Assembly: GCA_024235035.1 (NCBI GenBank) | Contig: JACKNE010000014.1 | Span: 61,634-125,633, forward strand | Direction: 5' to 3' | DNA: 64,000 nt | From: Gammaproteobacteria bacterium | Lineage (GTDB): Bacteria > Pseudomonadota > Gammaproteobacteria > Competibacterales > Competibacteraceae | Shown here: piece by piece, positions 43,169 through 52,098 of the stretch | Layout of the letters: each line of letters opens with the position of its first letter | Numbering within the stretch: the first letter of the stretch is position 1 | Program-made: the position numbers and the translations under genes | Notes under the pieces: generated by a model | The model's database searches: none | What the model was told of the DNA's origin: nothing | What the model saw: the letters and a program-made list of their open reading frames with translations, nothing else

Positions 43169-44458
43169 ATGTCGAAAATCAAAGAGATCCGTGGCCGTGA
43201 GATCATGGATTCGCGTGGCAACCCGACCGTCAGCGTGGACGTGATTCTGGAATCCGGCGCCAAAGGCACGGCAGGCGTGCCATCTGGTGCGTCCACCGGT
43301 AGCCGCGAGGCTTTGGAACTGCGCGATGGTGACAAGAGCCGCTATTTAGGCAAGGGTGTGTTGAAGGCCGTTGCCAATGTCAACAGTGAACTACGCGATG
43401 CGCTGTTGGGCGTCGAAGCGACCGATAATCAGGCTGCGATCGACCAGCGGATGATCGATTTGGATGGTACGCCTACCAAGAGCCGCCTGGGCGCCAACGC
43501 CCTGCTGGGGGTATCGATGGCGACGGCCCACGCGGTGTCCGCCGAAAAGGGTGTGCCGCTTTACAAGTATCTGAACCCGGTTGGCCCCTATCATCTGCCG
43601 GTGCCGATGATGAACATCCTCAACGGTGGCGCCCATGCTGACAACAGCGTGGACATGCAGGAGTTCATGATCATGCCGGTCGGCGCGCCGAGTTTCCGCG
43701 AGGCGTTGCGCTGGGGTGCGGAAGTGTTCCATGCGCTGAAAGCCGTGCTGAAGAAGCAAGGCATGAATACCGCTGTCGGTGACGAGGGTGGTTTTGCTCC
43801 GAATCTACCATCCAATGAAGCCGCGCTGGACGTGGTCATGGAAGCGATTCGCAATGCCGGCTATGCCCCCGGCAAGGATTTGTACATCGCTCTGGACTGC
43901 GCCAGTTCCGAGTTCTACAAAGACGGCAAGTACGTGCTGGAAGCAGAAGGCAAATCTTTCACTTCCAACGAGTTCTCCGATAAGTTGGCCGATTGGGTCA
44001 GCCGTTATCCGATCGTCTCCATCGAGGATGGTCTGGACGAGAGCGATTGGCCGGGTTGGGCCTATCTAACCCAGGTTCTGGGCAAGAAGGTGCAGTTGGT
44101 CGGCGATGACCTGTTCGTCACCAATACCTCGATCCTCAAACGTGGCATTGACGAGGGTATCGCCAACTCGATCCTGATCAAGGTCAACCAGATCGGCACC
44201 CTGACCGAGACTCTGGCGGCGATTCAGATGGCTGCCGACGCCGGCTACACCTCGATCTCCTCCCATCGCTCCGGCGAAACCGAGGACACCACGATTGCGG
44301 ATCTGGCGGTGGCCACCGCCGCCAGCCAGATCAAGACCGGTTCACTCAGCCGCTCTGACCGCATTGCCAAGTACAACCGGCTGCTGGTGATCGAGGAAGA
44401 ACTGGGTTCGGCGGCGGTCTACCCAGGCAAGAAAGCCTTCAACGTGTTCCGGGATTGA
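43169..44458 (+). CDS. eno: Enolase
   Basis: Interconverts 2-phosphoglycerate and PEP; also a degradosome component in enterics. It has 429 residues, normal length, with AREIMDSRGNPTV-type opening (REIMDSRGNPTVSVDV), the GASTGSREALELRDGD loop, NGGAHADN, GDEGGFAPNL and SHRSGETEDT, all complete. Strong Shine-Dalgarno (GGAG) before the ATG. A terminator-like hairpin follows. Confidence 0.98.
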   Translation: MSKIKEIRGREIMDSRGNPTVSVDVILESGAKGTAGVPSGASTGSREALELRDGDKSRYLGKGVLKAVANVNSELRDALLGVEATDNQAAIDQRMIDLDGTPTKSRLGANALLGVSMATAHAVSAEKGVPLYKYLNPVGPYHLPVPMMNILNGGAHADNSVDMQEFMIMPVGAPSFREALRWGAEVFHALKAVLKKQGMNTAVGDEGGFAPNLPSNEAALDVVMEAIRNAGYAPGKDLYIALDCASSEFYKDGKYVLEAEGKSFTSNEFSDKLADWVSRYPIVSIEDGLDESDWPGWAYLTQVLGKKVQLVGDDLFVTNTSILKRGIDEGIANSILIKVNQIGTLTETLAAIQMAADAGYTSISSHRSGETEDTTIADLAVATAASQIKTGSLSRSDRIAKYNRLLVIEEELGSAAVYPGKKAFNVFRD

Positions 44459-44527
44459 ACGAGACGCTCTACTGACCGATTCGCTCCCCGGTAGCCGGGA
44501 AGCGGGTTGCGATATAACCCTCTATAC

Positions 44528-44586
44528 ACGCCTTCCTCTCCCGCCGCAGTCGCGGATGGGTCAGAGGGAGGCGTCGATTGTTTTTA
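44528..44586 (+). terminator. Terminator-like hairpin after eno
   Basis: ACGCCTTCCTCT pairs with AGAGGGAGGCGT with one G-U pair around a 23-base loop, followed by CGATTG and five T. It separates eno from ftsB. Confidence 0.5.
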
Positions 44587-44602
44587 CCGTTCATCTTCTG
44601 TC

Positions 44603-44983
44603 ATGGCCCATCCAACCGAGCAAGGATTGAAACCACAGATTCTGATCGCAGTGTTGATCGCAATATTGCTTTTCTTGCAGTATTTGCTGTGGTTGGCCGA
44701 GGATGGGGTGCAGCAAACCTATGCCTTGCGCATCACCGTCCAGGCGCAAACCGAGGAAAACGCCGCGTTGAACGAACGCAATCGTGCTTTGGAAGCGGAT
44801 GTCGCCGATCTGAAAAGCGGGTTGATGGCTATTGAAGAACGCGCGCGGGCTGAAATGGGCATGATCCGGCCAGACGAGACGTTTTATCGCATTCTCGAAC
44901 AGCCGCTGCCGGAGTCAGTGGAGCGTTCATCGGCCAAACCCATGACGCCTTCCTCCCGTAAATCGCCAGCGCCGTCTCATTGA
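44603..44983 (+). CDS. ftsB: Cell-division protein FtsB
   Basis: Bitopic divisome protein that forms a coiled-coil complex with FtsL and FtsQ. Start 44603 (MAHPTEQGLKPQ) is chosen; the open frame upstream overlaps the terminator. It has 126 residues: one membrane helix (about 12-32, ILIAVLIAILLFLQYLLWL), then a periplasmic coiled coil (about 45-80, EENAALNERNRALEADVADLKSG) and the RARAEMGMIRPDE motif typical of FtsB. Position between eno and ispD is its standard location. The Ser/Pro-rich tail is a little longer than usual. Confidence 0.92.
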   Translation: MAHPTEQGLKPQILIAVLIAILLFLQYLLWLAEDGVQQTYALRITVQAQTEENAALNERNRALEADVADLKSGLMAIEERARAEMGMIRPDETFYRILEQPLPESVERSSAKPMTPSSRKSPAPSH

Positions 44984-45028
44984 GCGAAATTGGATGATTT
45001 CGCACTATTCTAGAAAAGTTGGAAAAGC

Positions 45029-45748
45029 ATGATGGATACGGTGCGTTATTGGGCCATGGTGCCCGCCGCCGGCGCGGGTAAGCGGATGGGAGTGACGATT
45101 CCCAAGCAATATCTGGCGTTGGCTGGTCAACCGGTCATCGCCCACACCCTGGGTACCCTGCTGCGTTATCCACGCCTTGCGGGTCTGGTGGTCGCGATCA
45201 GTGCCGGGGACGAGTGGTGGCCGGAGGTAGCCGCTGGCATGGTAGCTGACAAGCCGCTGTACGTCGTCACCGGTGGCGCTGAGCGCTGTCATTCAGTGCT
45301 GAACGGACTGGATGCGCTAGGGGAGTACGCGCATCCCGACGATTGGGTGCTGGTTCACGATGCCGCCCGTCCCTGTTTGACTGTGGACGACCTGGACCGA
45401 TTGCTGGCCGAGCTGGCGGATGATCCCGTCGGAGGGTTGCTGGCGGTCCCGGTGCGCGACACCTTGAAACAGGCTGATGTCGCTCAGCGGATTGCGGCGA
45501 CGGTGGATCGTGCGCAGCTTTGGCATGCGTTGACGCCGCAGATGTTCCGGCTGGGGATCTTGCATGAAGCCTTGCGGGCGGCGCTGGCAAACGGGCTTTT
45601 GGTGACCGATGAGGCGGCGGCGTTGGAAGCAGCGGGTTTTGCGCCTCGTCTGATCGAGGGGCGAGCAGATAATCTGAAGATCACCCGACCGGAAGATCTG
45701 GCCTTGGCCGAATTTTATTTGACGCGCGGTTTTGCTTCTGCAACCTGA
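45029..45748 (+). CDS. ispD: 2-C-methyl-D-erythritol 4-phosphate cytidylyltransferase
   Basis: Transfers CMP from CTP to MEP in the non-mevalonate isoprenoid pathway. It has 239 residues with the cytidylyltransferase signature VPAAGAGKRMG, PKQYL, GGAERCHSVLNGL, VHDAARPC and the later TDEAAALEAAGF. The next gene ispF follows after 13 bases, as in many gammaproteobacteria where the two act in sequence. ATG 45029 or 45032 may be used. Confidence 0.97.
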   Translation: MMDTVRYWAMVPAAGAGKRMGVTIPKQYLALAGQPVIAHTLGTLLRYPRLAGLVVAISAGDEWWPEVAAGMVADKPLYVVTGGAERCHSVLNGLDALGEYAHPDDWVLVHDAARPCLTVDDLDRLLAELADDPVGGLLAVPVRDTLKQADVAQRIAATVDRAQLWHALTPQMFRLGILHEALRAALANGLLVTDEAAALEAAGFAPRLIEGRADNLKITRPEDLALAEFYLTRGFASAT

Positions 45749-45761
45749 AGGGTTTATAGGT

Positions 45762-46283
45762 ATGCGCATCGGGCATGGTTTTGACGTTCACGCCTTTGGC
45801 GCCGGTGAGTTCATCACCTTGGGCGGCGTTCGTATCCCACATACGCACGGTCTGATCGCGCATTCCGATGGCGATGTGTTATTGCACGCGCTGTGCGATG
45901 CATTGCTGGGTGCGGCGGGATTGGGGGATATCGGTCAGCACTTTCCCGATACTGACGCGGCGTTCGAGAATATCGACAGCCGCTTGTTGCTGCGGCGGGT
46001 GGTCGGATTGCTACAGGAACGGCAACTCAGGGTTGGCAATGTGGATACCACGCTCATCGCCCAGGCGCCGCGCATGGCGCCATACATCCCGGCCATGCGT
46101 GAACGGATCGCTGTGGATTTGGATATCGCTCCGGACCGGGTCAATGTGAAGGCGACCACGACCGAGCGATTGGGGTTCATCGGGCGTGGCGAGGGCATCG
46201 CAGTGCATGCCGTGGCGCTGCTGGAGCCATCGACTACGGTCGATGGCTCGATGCAGGCGACTCGGTCGCCAGCGGTTCGCTGA
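45762..46283 (+). CDS. ispF: 2-C-methyl-D-erythritol 2,4-cyclodiphosphate synthase
   Basis: Cyclises CDP-ME 2-phosphate in isoprenoid synthesis; homotrimer. Start 45762 (MRIGHGFDVHAFG). The zinc ligands DVH and the HSDGD loop are intact, as are DIGQHFPDTD, KATTTERLGFIGRGEG and AVHAVALL. It has 173 residues; the family usually ends at about 158, right after AVALL. The extra tail (EPSTTVDGSMQATRSPAVR) overlaps the 3' end of the decayed Uma2 gene on the opposite strand, so it looks like a read-through extension created when that gene landed here. Confidence 0.96.
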   Translation: MRIGHGFDVHAFGAGEFITLGGVRIPHTHGLIAHSDGDVLLHALCDALLGAAGLGDIGQHFPDTDAAFENIDSRLLLRRVVGLLQERQLRVGNVDTTLIAQAPRMAPYIPAMRERIAVDLDIAPDRVNVKATTTERLGFIGRGEGIAVHAVALLEPSTTVDGSMQATRSPAVR

Positions 46284-46826
46284 GGTCTGCGTAAAGCGCC
46301 TCGATTGAGCACTCCAGGTCGATGCTCTCCAAGCGCAACCGTTCACCTGGACCGCAACCCACCATGGTCCATTCCGCTGATGATAAATCTGAACGCGCAT
46401 ATGTTCTTGATCGACCAGCACATATTCTCGCAGGCTGTCCAGTTGCTGATAGGCGGCGAATTTATCGCCGAAGTCGAATGCCGCAGTTGACGGTGAAAGC
46501 ACTTCCAGCACCAGGGTCGGGGCGCGCTTGACGTAACGGTCGGCATGATCGCTTGCAGCACAGGTCACTTGTAGATCGGGATAAAAGCTGCAGTCCGCTT
46601 TTTCCACCCGGATCTTGATATCGGCCATGTACACCCGGCAGGGCGTGCCACGCAGATGCTGGCGAAGCAATGTATAGAGATTGCCAGCAATATCGTTGTG
46701 CCGGTCAGAAGTTCCAAGCATGGCGAACACTTCACCCCGCACATACTCATGGCGTTGTGGCTGGTGTTTTTCTCATTCTAGATATTCGTCATAGGTGAAC
46801 ATGAAACGGGATACGGGTTGCGACAT
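46234..46826 (-). pseudogene. Uma2-family gene with internal stop and frameshift
   Basis: From ATG 46826 the frame reads MSQPVSRFMFTYDEYLE, then TGA at 46775-46773, then continues in the same frame EKHQPQRHEYVRGEVFAMLGT. Uma2 proteins have Trp at the stop position, so a TGG-to-TGA change is likely. The body is well conserved (SFYPDLQVTC, PTLVLEVLSPST, LREYVLVDQE) until about 46350-46362, where it leaves the frame; the expected C-terminus (GPGERLRLESIDLECSIEAL) continues in another frame to the stop at 46236-46234. Two inactivating lesions make it a pseudogene. It separates ispF from truD, which are normally adjacent. Confidence 0.85.
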
Positions 46827-46880
46827 GGTCGATCTCCTGAAAATGTCAGCAATGGCAAAAGCTTAGCATGAGGTTCTAGC

Positions 46881-47918
46881 ATGAAATCAGTGGCGGTTTT
46901 CGATCCTCTTCCGTTCGCCCACGGTCAACCCGGACTCAGCGGGCGATGGCGTGGCATGCCCGAGGATTTCCAGGTTCGTGAGGTGCTGGATTTTCCGCTG
47001 GAGGGCGTTGGTGAACATGCTTGGCTATGGGTGCGTAAGCGCGGCGCCAATACCGATTGGGTAGCGCGGCAATTGGCGCAGAAAGCCGGTGTGGCGGTGG
47101 GTGCGGTGAGCTACGCCGGTCTCAAGGATCGCCACGCCGTCACCGAGCAATGGTTCTCGGTGCATCTGCCTGGTAAGGCTGACCCGGATTGGAACATCGA
47201 TCCTCATCCGGATTTTACGGTACTGAAAACGGTGCGCCATTCACGCAAGTTGCGGCGTGGGGCGTTGAGCGGCAACGCCTTTCGCATCACGATCCGCGAT
47301 CTGGACGGTGACCCGGCTGAGCTGGTCGCTCGGTGGCAAACGGTCAGCGCGGCGGGTGTGCCCAATTACTTCGGTGAGCAGCGTTTTGGGCGGGAGGCCG
47401 GCAATCTGGAACGCGCCGAGGCGATGCTGAGCGGTCAGGCGAAGGTGCGTGACCGGCATCAACGCGGTTTGTATCTTTCCGCTGCACGTTCGGCGCTGTT
47501 CAATGGGGTATTGGCCCAGCGGGTGGTCGCGGGAACCTGGAACCAGGTTTTGCCGGGCGAGGTGTTGATGCTGGCTGGCAGTCATAGCATCTTTGTCGTT
47601 GCCGAAGTGGATGAAACACTCTACCAACGGGTCGCTGCGTTCGACCTGCATCCGACCGGGCCGTTATGGGGTGCGGGTGAATTACGCAGTAGTGGCCAGG
47701 TGCGGGAACTGGAAGAAGCAGTCGCTGCAACATGGCCGATCTTCCGCGCTGGATTGGCCGCTGTCGATTTGAAACAGGAGCGGCGGGCGTTGCGGTTGGT
47801 CATGCAGGATGCGACGTTGAAATTTCCAGAAGCCAATGTTGCTGCGCTCGATTTCCGATTACCGGCGGGTGCTTACGCGACCAGCGTGCTGCGTGAGCTC
47901 GTGGCGAACCCTGCTTGA
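46881..47918 (+). CDS. truD: tRNA pseudouridine(13) synthase
   Basis: Makes pseudouridine at U13 of tRNA-Glu. It has 345 residues: the catalytic NEGD-like start region EDFQVREVLDF, WVRKRGANTDWVARQLA, SYAGLKDRHAVTEQWFSV with the catalytic Asp in GLKDR (about residue 80), and the TruD insertion with PNYFGEQRFG. The usual neighbour order is ispD-ispF-truD. No downstream surE is found; the adjacent gene is instead a convergent HAD hydrolase. Confidence 0.95.
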   Translation: MKSVAVFDPLPFAHGQPGLSGRWRGMPEDFQVREVLDFPLEGVGEHAWLWVRKRGANTDWVARQLAQKAGVAVGAVSYAGLKDRHAVTEQWFSVHLPGKADPDWNIDPHPDFTVLKTVRHSRKLRRGALSGNAFRITIRDLDGDPAELVARWQTVSAAGVPNYFGEQRFGREAGNLERAEAMLSGQAKVRDRHQRGLYLSAARSALFNGVLAQRVVAGTWNQVLPGEVLMLAGSHSIFVVAEVDETLYQRVAAFDLHPTGPLWGAGELRSSGQVRELEEAVAATWPIFRAGLAAVDLKQERRALRLVMQDATLKFPEANVAALDFRLPAGAYATSVLRELVANPA

Positions 47919-47958
47919 CATTTTATTTTATAAATAAATGATTACATAGATTTTATTT

Positions 47959-48654
47959 TTATTTCTGAGCAAACCAATCCGGCAATTCATCGAGGCGGCT
48001 CACAGTCACATCCGGTTCGACATCCCAAGGATCGAAGACCATATCGGGTTGACGCTTGACCCAAACGGCGCGTAAGCCGGCGGCCTTGGCGCCAATCACG
48101 TCCCAGGCGTTGCTGGACACCAACCAGGTTTGATTCGGCGCCCGTCCGGTCCGTCGCGCCAAGTAGGCGTAGACTTCCGGGTCTGGCTTGAAGGTGCGCA
48201 AATCATCCACGCTGACCACGTCTTCCAGCAAGGGCAAGACACCGGCATTGGCCAATAAGGCGCGAATGCTGGCTTCCACGCCATTCGAGAATGCCACCAA
48301 CTGGAGGCTTTGGAGTTTGAGCGCATTCAGACTGGCGGCGACTTCTGGAAACATCGGCAGGTAAAGATAAGCCTCCATCAACCGGTCCTGATCCGACTCC
48401 GGAAGCTCACAATGCAAGGTTTGCTGAGTACAGCGTAGCGCCTGCCGGGTGCAGACATCGAAGTCCACATACCGACGCATCAGACCACGGCGAAATGAGT
48501 ACTCCAGTTGCTTGGCGCGCCATAGTCCAGCGAAGGGGACAGCCTGCTCGCCAACCAGGGCGCGTAGGGTTTCGGCCAGCGCCAGCGGGTCCACCAACGT
48601 GCCGTAGACGTCAAATCCCAAAGCATAAGTTTTTTCCACGCTCAAATACTCCAC
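47959..48654 (-). CDS. HAD-family type II haloacid dehalogenase-like hydrolase
   Basis: A 231-residue protein with the HAD motifs: motif I FDVYGTLVD (nucleophile Asp near residue 15), motif II FSNGVEASI, motif III KPDPEVY, and motif IV SSNAWDVIGAKAAGL. The wording is that of (S)-2-haloacid dehalogenases (LEYSFRRGLM, SSNAWDV), but many such proteins have other phosphatase activities. GTG 48654 is the annotated start; GTG 48639 is possible. Convergent with truD through an AT-rich 40-base spacer. Possible use on haloacids is inference. Confidence 0.85.
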   Translation of the reverse strand: MEYLSVEKTYALGFDVYGTLVDPLALAETLRALVGEQAVPFAGLWRAKQLEYSFRRGLMRRYVDFDVCTRQALRCTQQTLHCELPESDQDRLMEAYLYLPMFPEVAASLNALKLQSLQLVAFSNGVEASIRALLANAGVLPLLEDVVSVDDLRTFKPDPEVYAYLARRTGRAPNQTWLVSSNAWDVIGAKAAGLRAVWVKRQPDMVFDPWDVEPDVTVSRLDELPDWFAQK

Positions 48655-48708
48655 AGGATGTCGTTATTGACCGCGCCGTCAACGACGCGATTTTCCATTT
48701 TTAAGTTG

Positions 48709-49095
48709 TTAATTTGCCCGAACGATGGCGATGGCCAGCAACAGCCAAGCCGCCAGAAAAGCCAGCCCGCCGATGGGCGTGATCGCGCCCAGCCAGCGCA
48801 CACCGCTCAAAGCTAAGCCATATAAGCTGCCTGAAAACAGCAGCAGGCCACCGGTCATCAAGAGGCCTGATCCGCGTAATGTCGCTGATTCTGGCAGACG
48901 CCATAGGAGCAGACCCACCACCAACAATCCCAATGCATGATAAATATGATAGTGCACGGCTGTTTCATAGACCGCCATCAAATCCGGCGCCAGGGTCTTT
49001 TTCAGCGCATGGGCGCCGAATGCGCCCATGGCGACAGCCAATAACATGCTCAGGCTGCCCAGGAACAAAAAGGTTTTAGCCCAGATCGGCATCAT
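48709..49095 (-). CDS. DUF423 (YgdD-type) membrane protein
   Basis: A 128-residue protein with four transmembrane helices. The DUF423 signature is clear: AVAMGAFGAHALKKTL, YETAVHYHIYHALGLL and FSGSLYGLALSGVRWLGAITPIGG (split). Widely conserved in bacteria with no settled function. It lies just downstream of a DUF4124 gene on the same strand with a 12-base gap, so the two are probably co-transcribed. Confidence 0.92.
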   Translation of the reverse strand: MMPIWAKTFLFLGSLSMLLAVAMGAFGAHALKKTLAPDLMAVYETAVHYHIYHALGLLVVGLLLWRLPESATLRGSGLLMTGGLLLFSGSLYGLALSGVRWLGAITPIGGLAFLAAWLLLAIAIVRAN

Positions 49096-49107
49096 CGTCT
49101 CTCTTGC

Positions 49108-49764
49108 TCAACGTCCTCGAAACACGCCTTGGGTGGTTGGCGCAAGACCCGCCGGTTGTGGTTTGAACGGTGGACTGGGCTTGGCCAGGGGTGCTGGCTT
49201 TGGTCGTGGTGGGGTAGGCTCCTGGCAAGCAGGTAGTTGACAGGGCTGATGCGGCAGTGGGCGCGGCGCTCCAGGTGGGTAAGGAGACGGATAATAGGGT
49301 GGTGGATAGGGGGAAGAATAAGGATAAGGATAAGGATAGACAGGCGGATAATCGATGATTGTGCGGTCGCTATCATCGCCCGGTGGTGGTGGTTGTTGTT
49401 GTTGTTGTTGAAGCTTCTGATTTAGCAACGCATTTTCCAATGCCTTATTCTGTTGCTCCAGGTTGCGAATAGCTTGTTCTTGGCGGGCTTTTTCCGCTGC
49501 TTGACGCTCGCTGGCCATTTGCTCGGCCAAGGCGTTAAGGCGCGCGATCTCGGCATCCGCATTGGGGCTGGATGGATCTGTCGGCGGCGATGGTGCGATA
49601 TCAAGCGTCTGTACTGGGTGATCCGTCGCCTCCGGTTCCTTCTCACCGTAATGCACTTGTCCTTTGGCGTCCGTCCATTTGTAAATCTGCTGAGCATGCG
49701 CAATACCATCCAGCGCCAATTGGATCGGTAATATAAATATTAAAAACAAAAAGTTGTAATTCAT
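49108..49764 (-). CDS. DUF4124 secreted protein with coiled coil and Pro-rich tail
   Basis: A 218-residue protein. A signal peptide (FLFLIFILPIQLALDGIAHA, cleavage before QQIY) is followed by the DUF4124 motif (about 25-55, QIYKWTDAKGQVHYGEKEP), an alpha-helical stretch (about 75-125, Ala/Glu/Gln-rich with a Q6 run) and a Pro/Tyr-rich tail (YPPVYPYPYPYSSPYPPPYYP). Common in gammaproteobacteria as periplasmic or envelope proteins; function unknown. The Q run and the PY repeats are coded by simple-sequence DNA and may vary in length. Confidence 0.85.
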   Translation of the reverse strand: MNYNFLFLIFILPIQLALDGIAHAQQIYKWTDAKGQVHYGEKEPEATDHPVQTLDIAPSPPTDPSSPNADAEIARLNALAEQMASERQAAEKARQEQAIRNLEQQNKALENALLNQKLQQQQQQPPPPGDDSDRTIIDYPPVYPYPYPYSSPYPPPYYPSPYPPGAPRPLPHQPCQLPACQEPTPPRPKPAPLAKPSPPFKPQPAGLAPTTQGVFRGR

Positions 49765-49943
49765 GATGGGTTCTTCTCAATAGACTACCAGCCGCTTGAA
49801 TGATAGAGGTTCAATGGATTCGATCCAAGGTATAGTTGTGATTGGAAGTCAGGTCGGCGCTGTTTTCCGGCGGCGTGGTGGACTCGGTAGTGAGCTGCTA
49901 GAATGGCGGCCTTTTTTCGGTCACGGTCTATCAAGGAGTGCGC

Positions 49944-50753
49944 TTGGACATTTTGTTGATTCTCAAGGCGCTGATTCTGGGCTTGGTGGAAGCCGCCTCG
50001 GAGTTCCTGCCGATTTCCAGCACCGGTCACTTGATTATTGTAGGGGATTTTCTGAATTTTACCGGGCCGCGCGCCGAGACTTTTGAAATATTCATCCAAC
50101 TCGGGGCCATTCTGGCGGTCGTCTGGATTTATCGGGAGCGGTTACTCGGCGTTGCTTTGAGTCTGGGTCGGGATCGCGCAGCGCAGCGGTTAACGCTGAA
50201 CCTGATGATTGCATTCCTGCCGGCGGCGGTTTTAGGGTTGTTGTTGCATAAATACATTACCCACTATCTTTTCAACCCGGTCACCGTAGCCGGTGCGCTG
50301 GTGGTGGGGGGTATTGCGATTTTGTTGATCGAACGCTACGCGAAGGCCAGTCGAATACAGGACATCGATGACCTGCGCTGGAAAGACGCCTTGCTGGTAG
50401 GCATCGCCCAGAGTTTGGCGCTGTTTCCGGGAGTATCGCGGTCGGGGGCGACCATCATGGGCGGGATGGTCGGTGGGTTGTCGCGGTTCGCCGCTACCGA
50501 GTTTTCATTCTTTCTGGCGATTCCAACCATGTTCGCCGCCACCTTCTACAGCCTGTACAAGGAATGGAGTCACCTGGTGCTGGCGGATGCGCCGATGTTC
50601 ATAGTTGGCTTCGTGGCGGCGTTTCTAGGTGGATTGGTGGTGGTGCGGTTTCTGCTGGCGTATGTCGGCCAGCATAGCTTTGCGCCTTTTGCCTGGTATC
50701 GGATCGGATTTGGCGGTTTGTTGTTGCTGTACTTTCACTATCATCCCTGGTAG
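49944..50753 (+). CDS. uppP: Undecaprenyl-diphosphate phosphatase
   Basis: Integral-membrane enzyme that recycles undecaprenyl pyrophosphate for peptidoglycan synthesis (BacA family). The TTG at 49944 is preferred because AGGAG lies five bases before it; the GTG at 49938 overlaps that Shine-Dalgarno. It has 269 residues with about eight helices. The family motifs EFLPISSTGHL (near 20-30) and PGVSRSGATI (about 160) are intact; the usual EGLTEFLP is EAASEFLP here, keeping the key Glu. Small AT-rich region upstream with no other gene. It ends just before tRNA-Leu on the opposite strand. Confidence 0.93.
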   Translation: MDILLILKALILGLVEAASEFLPISSTGHLIIVGDFLNFTGPRAETFEIFIQLGAILAVVWIYRERLLGVALSLGRDRAAQRLTLNLMIAFLPAAVLGLLLHKYITHYLFNPVTVAGALVVGGIAILLIERYAKASRIQDIDDLRWKDALLVGIAQSLALFPGVSRSGATIMGGMVGGLSRFAATEFSFFLAIPTMFAATFYSLYKEWSHLVLADAPMFIVGFVAAFLGGLVVVRFLLAYVGQHSFAPFAWYRIGFGGLLLLYFHYHPW

Positions 50754-50846
50754 GCCAGGGTGTTTCGCCATGAGCGTTTCCCGGAGCAAGGTTCCCTCCG
50801 GGGTGATCCAATGGCTAAAAGTTACGAAAGGATGTCGAACGATGAA

Positions 50847-50933
50847 TGGTGCTGGTGGTGGGACTCGAACCCACAAGCCCGGTAAGGGCGCAAGATTTTA
50901 AGTCTTGTGTGTATACCATTCCACCACACCAGC
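50847..50933 (-). tRNA. tRNA-Leu (UAA), CCA encoded
   Basis: Complete class-II tRNA: acceptor GCTGGTG / CACCAGC, D-arm, anticodon stem CAAGA-TCTTG with loop CTTAAAA (anticodon UAA), a long variable arm, T-arm with GTTCGAGTC, discriminator A and encoded CCA. In enterics the homolog (leuZ) directly follows Gly and Cys tRNAs; here 1.25 kb separates them. Confidence 0.96.
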
Positions 50934-51242
50934 TAGGGTCGCTATCGAGTCATGCCAATAAGGCATGGAATCCAAAATAAAAACCTAACTTTCAAATTTT
51001 GAATTAGGCACACAATCACTCGCAGACTGACGCAGATACCTGCTTTCAGCGCCGCTGAGTATATCACTCGAATAGTCAACGCCAAAACTTTCCGACTCCA
51101 GTTAAAACCCTAATCCTCCAACTGTGGAGGCAGCGCTAGGTCATCACTCTGACGTTGGTTGCTCGGGGGGCGAGCATGCGCAGGTCCGATTGGATTAACC
51201 ACCCCAGTACCGTCTGGGAAACCCGTACTGGACTCCGCTGAT
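50934..51242. other. Island-remnant noncoding sequence
   Basis: About 309 bases between tRNA-Leu and the hsdM stub. It starts with TAGGGTCG, which with the preceding GC of the tRNA repeats the 3' part of tRNA-Cys (see findings). It contains hairpins ATGCC/GGCAT (50953-50967) and CCTAA/TTAGG (about 50984-51008). It may include the hsdM promoter. No intact gene. Confidence 0.45.
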
Positions 51243-51462
51243 ATGGATCAAGCCACGCATAACAAGATCGTCTCGTTTATCTGGGGCATCGCCGACGATG
51301 TCCTGCGCGACCTCTTCAAACGGGGCAAGTATCCGGACGTGATCTTGCCGATGTGCGTGATCCGCCGCCTGGACGCTGTGCTCGAACCGACCAAACCGGC
51401 GATCCTCGACACCAAGAAGATGCTCGATGAGGCGGGTATTGTCGAGCAGCGCGCCGCTGGGG
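51243..51462 (+). pseudogene. hsdM: hsdM 5' fragment (type I restriction methyltransferase)
   Basis: The frame begins MDQATHNKIVSFIWGIADD and continues DVLRDLFKRGKYPDVILPMCVIRRLD...LDTKKMLDEAGI-EQRAA, the N-terminal region of HsdM, the methyltransferase subunit of type I restriction-modification systems. After about 73 residues it runs into antisense integrase sequence (GVTRGASGRDA...), so the catalytic methyltransferase core (NPPF motif) is absent. There is no hsdS or hsdR nearby. A remnant left by deletion. Confidence 0.85.
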
Positions 51463-52016
51463 TCACGCGGGGCGCGTCCGGTCGCGACGCCATACCGAAA
51501 GACACCCGAATAGGATTGCAAAGCGCGATGCGCGGTTTCGACGGCTCCACGGGCTTCGATGCGCCGCAAGGTCGCCAGTAGTTCCGGGGCTTCGATCTCG
51601 CGGAGTGGACGTTGACCGATCCACGGGAACAGGTCGCGTTCCAATCGTCGCAGGATGCGCCGGGCATGTTCAGGATTCCAGGTCGCCGCTTGCCGGGTGT
51701 GCCACTCGCGGGCGATAGCTTCAAAGGTTTCCTGGTCGATCAATGCGGCGCGTTGCGCCTTGCGGGCGATGCTGGGATCAATGCCATTGCGGAGTTGCTG
51801 GCGAAGATCGTCGCGAACGGTCCGGGCTTCCTTGAGCGAGACTTCAGGATAAGCACCCGCCGATAACAACCGCTCTTTCCCAGCCAGCCGGTAACGGACC
51901 CGCCACAGTTTGGGACCGTTGGGGTTGATCAGCAGGAACAACCCTTTCCCGTCATAGAGCTTGAAGGGTTGATCTTGGGGCTTGGCGTTGCGGGCTGTGG
52001 CGTCGGTCAAGGACAT
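51447..52016 (-). pseudogene. Tyrosine-type integrase, N-terminal fragment
   Basis: The frame begins MSLTDATARNAKPQDQPFKLYDG with the Arm-DNA-binding domain (GLFLLINPNGPKLWRVRYRLAGKERLL, about 20-70) and continues into the core-binding domain (about 95-185). It stops resembling an integrase at about GRAPRDPSGAL, where the sequence becomes antisense hsdM (LDNTRLIEH...) and runs open to 51195. The catalytic domain with the R-HxxR-Y residues is missing. This P4-type integrase would normally be about 400 residues. Its start lies 168 bases from the tRNA-Cys 3' end, the usual place for an integrase of a tRNA-inserted island. Confidence 0.88.
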
Positions 52017-52098
52017 GACCTTGGAGTAGTGGGTTCAAGACACTGGAACGCTACCCCTGATTCTACCCCACTTTTTGGGTTGGATGCCATGAGACAGG

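Noticed and set aside
51159..51581. A 140-residue plus-strand protein spanning hsdM and beyond
   Set aside because: Only the first part is HsdM; the second half is antisense integrase, so it is an accidental fusion frame and not a gene.
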